From Branchiostoma floridae (taxonomy: Eukaryota; Chordata; Leptocardii; Amphioxiformes; Branchiostomatidae): a DNA stretch of 64,000 nt. Of the stretch, positions 48,701 to 60,700 are shown piece after piece. A program made the position numbers and the translations under genes. The stretch covers positions 850,636 through 914,635 of the forward strand of contig NC_049981.1 in assembly GCF_000003815.2 (NCBI RefSeq). Direction: 5' to 3'. The notes under the pieces were generated by a model. It was given only the letters and a program-made list of their open reading frames with translations, did not search any database and had not been told where the DNA came from. The first letter of the stretch is position 1. Every line of letters starts with the position of its first letter.

Positions 48701-51700
48701 ACTGGCTTTTACCTCGTCCTCAACCAAAATCAGGGAGTCAGTGAAGAAAGTCACATAGATTGCTTTTTCCAAGGTCACATTGTCATGCTGGGAATGCTAG
48801 GAATCGAACCATTGTCCTCTAAATTTTGTATCAGCTACCTAAGCCACTCTGCCATACAAGGCAATACAAGAATGATGCAGAATATGTATTTTCAGACTAG
48901 TACTATGTATCTCTGAGCAGAATCTACAATGTAGTTTAACACACCTGACCACAGCGTTCCACAGGTTGTTCAGCACCCTCATTCCGAACTCTTCCAGTCC
49001 AAGACACCATCGCCTTCCCATCATCCACCACTCCTCCCCAGCTGCAGGGATACCCATCATGCACCTCCAGCCCGCTTTTTCGAATCCTGTTTTTTAACTT
49101 CGCCATCTTTTCCTCAGCGGAGGAAGACTCTGCGATGAAACTCTCTCGATGTTTTCCACCAACTTCACTCTGGAATGAATTGTCACGGAAGTAGAAGAAA
49201 GCCTTCCCCTGCGCAGCCGTCGGGTCGGACAGGGCAGCATGGTAGATTTCCAGCTCTGTCATGGAACGTCCTGGAATACATGAAAACAAGACTTAACACC
49301 AAATACTTTTTCTTTATGTTTAACAAATCAATCAAAAGCGTTGACTTTAGTTTAAAAACTTTAAAACGCCATATAAAGAAATTTGTGGCATGTAGGAACA
49401 TTTAGTCAACTTGCAAATAATTTCAAAAGAGATTTTGCTCAACTTCAATACTAAAACCTTATACTTAGTCTAGCAAATTCAAGTTGTGTTTCATTGATTT
49501 TCATAACTCACCTGCTGGATATGTCTTCAGCCAATCAAACTCTGGCGTGTCTGGAGCGACGTAGTTGTCCGGTACCCAGCCGTATCGTTCTCCCAGGATC
49601 CCCAGGAAGAACTGACAGCGCGAGACCTCGCTCAGACAGATCTCAATGGACTTCTCACTACGAGACTCCTCCTCTGTTATACCCCAGCGTAGATCAACCT
49701 CATGGATATGGACAAACCTATTGGAGAAAACAACAATTGAAGATATTACAGGAAATTCCACAACTTTGAAATCTGCAAAGAAGTTTTTGCCAGAAAGTGT
49801 TAAAATGTGCATAGCAATGTTTGACATTGAACAGTTTATCTGAGGAAGCTATGCAGGGACGCATGTATTGTACTTAGTAATTATGTATTTATTACAGCTA
49901 GATCTATCAAAGTAATGATTAGATTCTGGGTCCCCAGGCATATCACATAAAAAAGTGATTTTTTTTTACAACATCATGACAATGTCAATGAAAGTAGAAA
50001 ATTACAAGGGAGAATTACAAACCTGTATCATCCAATGTCAAAGAAAGTCCTTTTTTCAGGTAATTGGTTGACTAGACTTGAATATTTTACAAGTAATACT
50101 TTAATTATAAATATTGAATCACCAAGCTCTTGTAACTCAAACAGAGTCTGAATGTAGAATGGATTATGTTTTCGATAGATTGTACATTTATATTGAATAA
50201 GGAGAGGAGAGCAATATACAGTTATTCCTTCCCCAATGCATCCGAGAATTATATATTCAGGAAAAAGATATCATAACAATACCTCTCTGCAGCACGTGCC
50301 CGCAGTTCTGGGAAGACAAACCGTGTCAGCAGGTCCCTCTCCCCGTGCATGTCACGGAATGTGGAGGAGATGAACACACGAGCAGTTCTCCACTTTGGAA
50401 CGGTCAGCGGTCGAGCCACAGACAAATCTGTCAAATACAGTCACATAATAATATTGTATTCATTGCCAAGTACCATACATGTAAGTGCCATAAAATAGAG
50501 GCTTGTGCAATTTGTTAGGATCATGCAGCTACGCTGAAAATGGGTGATTCTTGTAGTACATGAAAGACCACAACATTTTGTAGAAATATTTCTGTAAAGT
50601 ACTCTTTGTGAGCATTTCAGCTAGAGACATTGCTGACTACCATCTCAAGATCCCTATCCATGTTTGACCACAACCTATATTGACCACAACCCAATTTTCA
50701 TATGAATGTGTAAGTTTTCACTGATACGTGTAACAAAATTATACCCTTACAACCTTACATGTATATGGACAATGTATTTGTCCCTTTGTTCAGACAATTG
50801 TAGTGCTTATAGTGGCACAAATAGTGTAGGACAGCAATTGTGTCCTTCCCTCTAACATTCTTGAGTCAGCCCCTCAAACACTAGACCCCAATTTTTTATT
50901 CCTTCCAAAAGACAGGTGCATGCAGGCCCAGCCAAGATGCCTAATAGGCTTAGGTCATATTTCCAAAAGGGGCCCAGTCAGAATGTTTTAAGAAACAAAA
51001 AATTAAACTGATAATTATATACTTAGAAATATACACAGATCATTCCCATGAATCTTATTTTGACATTTTGTGTATTTTGATGTCTTTTAATAAATCATTC
51101 TTTTTGCTCCCGAAAGCTGCCCGGTTTGGAAATGTGACCTAAGCCTTAGCCAGGATTAAACAAAGATCTACAGTGTCTACAAACCTGCAGTAGTCTGCAG
51201 TTCTTGTGCAGCTGCAGTAGATCTGGAGATGGCTGCAGTAGGCACAGGTTTCAGGTTGTAAGCCTGGTCAATGTTCTCCACATGGGTCAGCTGGGCACCG
51301 CTACCTCTCTCTGCTATAAACCTGGGGTAAAGAAAGAAACACAACAGTGTTAATGTTGTGCATTTTTGATGCATTCAAATTGAAAAGATATTCTCATAAC
51401 TAAATACTGATCATCTTGACCTAAGATTTTAAAGTTTTTTTTTTTTACATAATCTATAGACAGCTTTTAAACATAAAACAGATCAGTTCTGTATAGTTGT
51501 GTGAGTAAAAGCTGACTAACACCAGATTGTACACGAAAGCTTACCGGGATAGCCCTTCTCTTATCACTAAGTGTGGTGAGAATTTTTTAACATGCTAAAC
51601 TTTGGTGTGGCTCTTCTCAAACACATGGCCATTGGGTAATTTCTTAATGCCTATAATCATAATTATATTCATGACCCAATATGTTCTTTCAAATGACATT

Positions 51701-54700
51701 GTAAAAACCATGATATGAATTCTTAGATAGTACACATTTTCCCAATCTTGGCTTGGCTAAAAAAAGTATGTCTAAACTGTACAAACTGTGTATTTTACTT
51801 CAAAGTAAAATACACAGTTTGTACAGTTTTTATTTTGCAATAATTATATTAAGAATTAATCATTATTTGAATGGCATGTTTTCATAACCATCTAAGATGA
51901 TAGGAAAGACTAGTGCATCAAATTTCTATGAAATTTTAAAAATATGATGACACTGCATCTTCCTTCATAAATCTATATTTCTATAGCTAGCTCACAAACA
52001 GACCAATAAACAACCTTCTTGGCAAGGTTGACAAGGGAGGAAATAAAAAGTTACCTGAGAATCTGGTCGCTGTACCCAGCAATGTGGATATCGTTGGGAT
52101 GTGTTTCCTGGTCCACAATCCCACAGGACCTCCCGCTGAGATCCACCGTTACAAACAGCAGGTTGGGGTTGACGTAACGACGGTACTTCTCCAGAAAGTT
52201 GTTAAGCTTCACATTCAGGCTGGCATTGTTGTACTTGCCATTCCACAGGACCAAGAGATTGTCCAGCTGGAAAATACATATTTTTACTTAAAATAATGAT
52301 GTAACCATCTGGAAGGAGAGGATGGACCTGGTCCGGGCAAGCAGCCCGCAATGATGATGATGTAACCCTAGTTCACCATATCCGCAGGGTAACCTAATAG
52401 TATACTCATTGTTTTCAAAAGCAGGGTATTTAAGGCTATCATGCTGACGAAATGTAAGTTCAAGCTGCTATATTTTGGAAATATCACAATTTGAAACAAC
52501 CATCCGTCGACTTCATATCCCTAAATACGCTGAAAAACAATCATTAAGATTACCCATAGATAAAGGATAACCAGCGTTATATCGTTATAGTGTGTTTTTC
52601 AAATCATTTATTGTGTATCACAATCTGTCAGTAAACAAAAAAGCTAAATATAGACTAAAGTGAAGTTAAACAAATTACGCAACAGTTGGTAAAGACAAAT
52701 TGGTAAACCTATTCTACATGTAAAACCCATCTTACCTGGACCCTGTTCTTGAGCATATCTGTCAGGAACTCTATGGGAACGCCAGTAGAGGACCTCTGAG
52801 ACATCAACTGGAATATTCAAATTTCAGGATTCAAATTAATGCTATTTTGGGTACAATAAAACATTCCTATCTAACACAGCAGGTAACTAGAAAGGCAACA
52901 TCTTGCAAAAAATGCAGAATGTTTTCCCTCGCATGTGTTGAGCTACTAGCATACAAAACGAAACCATTAGGCTTGCCTTAAAGTAGTGTGTGCGAGTTTA
53001 AAAAAAAGAATTTGAGCTAAGAATGGGGGTATCTAAGTAGACTAGGCCCTGACATGATAGCCAGTCCAGGAAGCCATGCCTAGTGCACAGCCCAGCTTTT
53101 TCGGTAAACCTTTTCTGCTGGAAGGAAGAGAGAAAAAGAGCACACCAGCAATCAAAAGCAACAGAAGTTGATGATAACTGGACATCCCCTGACCTGTGTG
53201 AGCCCCTTGAGCCTCTCCACGTTCTCCAGGATGGACCCTGTCTCCAGACTGACCGCCCGATGATGACCAGCTGACACCAGGTGCATGCTGGACTCCTCAC
53301 AGGCATGTTTACACATCAGGCCCAACAGCAGCCCTACCTCCGTCAGCTGGGAAGAAAAAATGATGATTTTAGAATTTTTCATTGTCTACATTATGATAAA
53401 CTATTATCTTCTCAAATAAAACACTCCCTTTCTGAATATCATTGAAGAAGTTAGTAGTCTAGAATGCTTCTTCGATCAGAGACACGTAAATTTTTGATAC
53501 AGTCTTGTCAGTACATCTTGGTCACTTAAGGCCATTCCATTATCAAGATGTACTGATCGGACATCAAAAATTGTGTGAAATACTGACATTTTTACCAACT
53601 AAAACATTAAGACAATCATTGTCTTTTATTTATGTGAAATTACTTGGGAATAGAGAGAAAAATAACATAAATTTGAATTTGTACAGCTCAAAATGTGTTC
53701 AAGACTGGTGGACAAGAGGTGTGTGCTTTATTCAAGACTTTGCATTTTATGTTTCAGATGTGCAAGTTTGCCTCAAAATGGGATTGTGTATTTCTATCAG
53801 GATATCTTATCTTGCATAAAAACAGCATCATATGGGGCTTGCACATGTCCTTTGATTGATTGCTGCTGGACAATATCTATCTGTTTCTATAACCGTTACA
53901 ATACTTCATGTGTCTGGGACTGCATTGTTATCAGTGACACCTAGCTGCAGTTATAAGAACTGCACCTACAGTTCTAGGCTTGCCGAGGCCCCGTGCGGCA
54001 GTACAGGCCATCTCCATCTCGTCGTTCATCGCCATGGCGATGACAGTGGTCCCCTTGATCGGGGCGACGTTGTAGCAGGTCGCGATCTTTACTGCTGTGT
54101 CCAGAGCGGTACGGTAACGGTTCAAGAGAGGCAGGTCGTACTTCAGACCCCTGTAAGTGGACAAAACAGTTCAAATTGAATAAAACGTAAAATGTCTAGC
54201 CCCTTTCTAGAACTTAACTTCTAGTGCCCGTAAGACACTTTTCAGTACATTCTCCTCAAGTAAATACGATACAACGCAGTGCGTTCCATATTGCCCAAGG
54301 TACAAGCCGGACCGCGGGAAGGACCCACGGATCTGACCCGTGGGAGGGCTTGGACCAAGGATGATGCAGAATGCACCATGTTGCATTTTTAGTATGTCAT
54401 ACCAATTTGATAAAACAAACTTTTCAATGCAGGGGGTTTAATGCTCTCGACAGAAAATAGTAACGATATCAATTTCAATAATTCAATTTAGTATTCAGAT
54501 TCATACACAAAGCATATCTAAAATCATTCTATGGAAGCCTGTGAGATACATGAAGAAGTAGAACCCCTTGGAATACAGAAAATACTGACCAGTCAAGAGC
54601 ACTCAGATCCAACGATATATCATATCTTGGCAGTAATAACACTCAATATAGGTGTTTCTGACCGGTTGATAACTTTGGTTATCACATACGCCTCTGCTGT

Positions 54701-57700
54701 TATCAGATGTTTTTTCAGTGTTATCACACTGGCTTACTTCTGACATATAGAAAAATAGTTCTTCCTATCAAATAGCATTGTATAATTACAAAGAATACTA
54801 AAATCTACTTACATGTGTGCATTGGTGTTCTTGGCCGATTGGTCAGAGGTCAACGCAGCCTTGAAACTCATCCCCCCTCTTCCGCCCCTGCCTCTACCCC
54901 TGCCACGCCCACCACCACGCCCTCCGCCACGCCCTCTTCCACGTCCCCGCCCACTCTGTAGTGGTTCTCCAGATTCTATAAGTTGGGATGGAAAAGAAAT
55001 TGCAACAGTGAGTTCAGCACCAAGGGCAATACCAAGCCATAATCTTAGCTATGTTAATACCCAAATATTCTTTCCTCATACGTGTAAATTTGTAATCTTG
55101 ATGTTACAAAGACATTTTTTACAGTGTAGGGGTATACAATTATCATGGAGTCGAGCCTTGTTTGCTTTGGTCACTCCTGTAGGTCGGTACCCTGCAGGAT
55201 AGCGACATTCAGGAGTGGACCGAAGCGAATAAGGCTGGACTCCAGGCTAGTATATCATTGAAGACCAATTTTTCGTGGCTCAAGCATACAAATGGAGTGT
55301 TAAAAGTTGATCACAACAGGGGATCTGGCATCCTCCCCAGGAAGATGTTAAACTCCACTCACTCACTCACACTCATTATCCAGTTTAACGTCTGTTGTTC
55401 CGCATCCCTTGGGGGTTATGACCCAGAAACTATTTTGTGCTTCTTAAAGGTCAAATTTTGAACTCCCCTACTCTTTTTCAAAAGGTGTAGTGCGTTCTGT
55501 GAAGTGCGTTGGGTGTGCCTCTGCTCAAACATGGGGCCCCTATTTAATATCCTATCCAAGGGACATCCCTAACCAAAGCTAGGCACTCACTTTCACCTCA
55601 GTTAAGTGAGGAGAGTCGTGCCTTCCGCAAGAGCAATAGATCATAAACAAATCATCAGATTCAAACCTATAGGGTATGGGCCAAACACCCTTACATTACG
55701 CCACACAACCCAACTGACATACCTGCTGCTGTGAGATCTTTCTCTAGCTGGTTCAGGACTTCGTACGCGGAGAAGAATCGGAATGGGAACTGGCGGCTGT
55801 TGATGACCGCGCCCTCGTCCGTCAGCTTGCGGAGGACCCAGCCGTGGTGTTTGGAGCTGATCCCGGCAGTCAGCATGTTCCGCAGGTTACGCAACATCGC
55901 CATGAACGGTAACTTCTTGTGATCTAAAAAAAGGAATTTGATACATTACTGTAAATGCAGAAATGTTTGCGGTGGATTAATGTTCGCGGTTTTTGTGGTG
56001 ACCACTTCACCACAAACTTAAAACCACTGCGAACATTTTCATAATGGTATTGGACTGCAGTCTATTGTGTTACCGCAAAATTAAAACCACCGCAAAACGT
56101 CCTTTTTCCAGCTACTGCGAAATTAAATCCCCGCGAATTTAAATGCATTTACAGTATAAGCAACAGCAAGTAAGATTCTAAACACATGCTGACTATTTTG
56201 GTCTTACAGTGATTGCTGATTAATTAAGTTCTCTATATCAAACAAATATCAGCTTTTTCAATTGCCACTGTCTTTCCCCTAATGTACAATACCCTGGTGT
56301 CAGGTGACCTCATGACCTCTTCCAGGTCACATGACAATCGGAGGCAACAAAGAATGGCAGACTTCCTTGTCTTAAAACTTTTATCCAATTTCAGAAACAT
56401 TAGTATTAAAAGTACTGTTTCAAGTCTGATACTAGTAACTATAGCTAACATTTCTTTATTTCCTCAGAGGCAACAAAAATATTGGAAAATTCAATCCAAA
56501 TAAGCTTTCAATATGGCTTGGTGAGGTAGAAGTAGAGGGATGCCTTAAAAAGAGTTAAATTTCTTGTTGTTAAGTAATAGCCAATGAGACCCTACTTCAC
56601 AAAATACTGACCAATCAGCTCCTCCTATAGACTCATGCATGAGGCCGGTATGAAACATTACTTGGCTGCTAATTACGGATTAACCAATGAGTAGAAGACA
56701 CATCACCAAATACTGACCAATCAGCTCCCTTCAGATCTCTGCATGCTGTATGAAGTTGTTAATTAAGGAACAACCAATAAAAAGAGTACACATCACCAAA
56801 CACTGACCAATCAGCTCTTCCCAGACCTCTGCCTTGTTTCCCCTGAGTGACACCTGTGTCTCCCATGTCTCCGGTGTGGGGAGTTTCATACGTTTGCCAG
56901 CTTGGTCAGGGTCCCACGTGCCTGGCAGTCGGCTCTGGTAGAAACTCTCAAGGTCCTCTGGATATCTATATCAGAGAAAAGGGGGCTAAAATTATCCATT
57001 CTGTATATTGAAGAGACAACAAGCCCAGAAAACATCATTCATCCAATTGTAGGAGACATACCAAGTGAATATAAGGGGCCTAAATGTACACCATGATTCT
57101 TCCACACATCAAAAGCTTAATGCACAATTTACCACCCAAACAGACACACGACAATACTTGTACATGTAAGTCAATGAAAGTTAGACATCCAGGTAATAAT
57201 TTTAAAATAAGAAAACAAATGCAAGGTACTAGGCACTCAAGTACAATTGAGTTTGTAACGGTAACACATTTTTTTGACAACATCCCTGTCTTTTGTCAGT
57301 GACTATAGATCCTCTGTTTTTCAATTAGTCACTGGCCAAAAACAGCACGAGAAATGTCTGTCAATTTTAGAATAATATTATAACAATTGAACCTGAATCA
57401 GTAATTGTTACATGTAACTTTTGTACCATATGTGTGATATTAGTAAAGTTATTGAGGAACTAACTGAAGCTGTAGTACAACAACAAACTTTAAATTTAAG
57501 TGTCTCACTTCTTCCCAATGAGAGCCATGACATGTTCCACTGGCTGCGTAATGTGCAGTTTACGAATCAGCTGCTTGAGTGTGAATGTCAGCCTGACCAA
57601 TTCCTCCTCGTTTTCACCTCCTTCACTCTCCATGGATATCTGTTGGGCAACCTTGGGCTGTTCCTTGTCTTCTTTCTTATCATCCTGGGATAAAACAGGA

Positions 57701-60700
57701 AAAAAGGCCCATTGTGAATTAAGCAGACTGAAGACAAAGTGGCCCAATGGAAAAATATAGCACGACCATCCATGAAAAATTACTTCAACCACAAAAACAC
57801 AAAGACCTGCCAGCCTGCTGTCTGCTAAATACAGTGTTTTCGTCTTCTAGTGACTGTGATTGATTGCCATTAAAGCTGATGAGAAACACATTAGAATTAC
57901 AATCTCTAATTGGCAATAAGGAAACCTTCTGGATGATACATCCTCCAAAGCAAACATTCACAAAGCGAACATACGTAACAGTTATTAGTCAGTATTACTT
58001 AATAGAGAGACCACCAAAAAGGGTCAACGAAGGTCAGTGAAACCCTATGGCTATGCAGAGGTGATCCCTTGTATGACTGTATGCACATACTAAGTAACGT
58101 AAACCTACATTCAAGCAAACACTGTACAGCGACCACTCAAGACAAAATGGACACAGTTGTGGACATTCAAGTACTAGTACACACTCAGTTAAATGTAGAG
58201 ATGATGACAGAACCAAGTTTATAGCCCTCTCATTAAGAAAATGAACTATTTGAAAGCAAACCTTCTTTTTCTGAGTTTTCTTGTCCTTGTTGTACTTGGC
58301 CAGCTGATGTTGGTCGAAGTCAGGAAACTTGGCAGCCATGACCTTCCGTAAAGCCACGGGTAAAGAGCCGAAGTTCAACGACCTGTCGTGGAACGTCTGA
58401 AAAAAATAAGATACTATTAGACTGAATACTTTTACATTTATAGTAGAACGTTAGTGATTGAATGACTTATATACTTGTTTCCTTTTCAAGCAAATCATTC
58501 ATTTCATACACTGTGAGGGCTCGAAATACTTTTTTCTGCATACCTGCACTGGTGAACATTGCAAATTACCTGCACTAGACAAATTTTACATGCACCACTC
58601 TGAAGTCTGAACCTAAGAATTATGAATCATACTAAAATTGTTCAGGAACAATGCATTGCTATTTTTTCTTTCATACTTTAACAATGCAACTAATAACAAT
58701 CCATACACACCTACATCATAGGACATTTATGTATAAAACCCAGTACATGGACAAGTGCAGGTTAGGTGCAGGTAGACACCAGAAATACCTGCACAGCTCC
58801 AATTTTACCTGCACTAACCTGCATATGCAGGTGGTAATTCAAGCCCTTAAGTCTGAATTTTGAGATATTTTTACTGTGCTTGACTACTACTAAAAATATC
58901 TCAAAATTCATGCAGTGCCATACATTCTGCTGCAATTCCATGACATTGCAACTTAATAGCAATTTGATGAATTATCGATAAATTGCTATAAAATTGCAAT
59001 TAAGGAGTGTTAAACTTAAAAAATTATACTAAAAGGGCTTTTCTGCTTTTTTTCAAGGATGACAATAATGCTTGATACATCCTAAAATTGGACAGAATTA
59101 AAGGAAATTATCTTGAGACTAAATAGACTTCTGCGTCAAACAAATAAACAAATAAACAAACACTATCAGACCTGGTATATCTCGGCCACCTCTATCCAAT
59201 CAGACGGCAGCCTGACCGAGGTGCTGAAGTACTTCTTGAGGAATGGCCGACAGGCGGGAATGTTCGCGGACAGCGCCAGGAGGAAGTTTGCCGTGACTCG
59301 GATGTTCAACTCCTGACGGGTGTACAGGGCAAGCTGGAATGGAACAGATCTAGAGTTATCATGGAAGTCTAACAGTACACATGTGTTGGTAGACTTAGTA
59401 TTCATTAGACATAATTCCACCCAAATGTCCCATGTTTACAGACAAAAAGAAAGCTACCTTACCTCTAACATCAAAAACCCACACATTACTGAAAAAGGTG
59501 GGATCCTTTGTCTTCCACTGTCTCAGGAAAAACAAGTCAAACCCAAAAAGTCACAGTTTAGAGTTAGCTTTTAGACTAGACTAGAAACATTCTATACTGT
59601 TCTACACTTAGTTATTTGTTTGCCTCCTTTCATGTTACCTACAATTAGCCCTCGGGCATGAATTTGCAATAAACTATGATAATTCATAATACAATGGTAA
59701 ACTTTCGTTCAACACAGAGGTATACACGGATCAAATTTTCAACGACCACTATCCCTTTCTTTAGAAGTTACAAAATGTATACTGAGCTCAGTACTAGTAT
59801 TGATATATATAACTGAGTTCGGTGTTGATCCTGAATAAGGCGATAGTGGTGATTGAAAATTTCCATCTATACCTTTGTCTGAGGAGTATTTTAGGCTTCT
59901 ATATCAGAATCTACCAAAAAATTTATGTACCAAAATAGTGCATGAATCTTGATACTACTTTTGATCAGTAATGTTACCTTTAAGACAAACTCAGGGTCAA
60001 AGTTCAGCAGCTGCTCGGCCAGCGTGGACAGTCTCCCCCGGGTGCTGTCGTGCTCGTCACGCAGGTTTGGGGACTGGATCAGTGATCCGCTCACCGCATT
60101 GATCAGGGTTTGCTGGGAGAGACCAGAAAATTGGTTGTGCATTACTAGTTAAAGCTTTGATGAGGTAAAAGCACTTTTAAAATGCCAGACAAAAAACAAA
60201 GGAAGCTGTAAAAAAGCATCCTCCTACGCAGGGACATCCGACGGTGAAACCACTTGTCTGGATGTACCCTGCTTTCTGAACTGTCACTCTTAGTTCCTGT
60301 GGGCGTCGCCACAAACCAGCTGTCAGCCAATCAATTTTCAAAAGAGATCTCTCACATATAAGGGTATATATAAGTTCATTTATTTATAAGTAGGGCAGTC
60401 AGGAACTAAGGTTGACAGTTGAGACAGCAGTGTACATCCAAACAGACGGTTTTGCCGTTGGGTGTCCCTGCGTAGGAGGATGAAAAAAGGTGATACACTC
60501 AAAGCATTTATTTTACCTTTAGCGCAGGCAAGTTTGTGGTTGGCATCTGTTGACAGATGGATGAGTCCAGCTCAGGTGGCAGGAAGGCTGGCTGTTCTAT
60601 CGTCTCCGTGGCAATGTCAAGCCTGATGTCATACTCTGGTTTCATCGCCTCTGCCTCAAGCATGACCTTCCTTTCTCCATGGGTCACCTTGACGTCTGGG

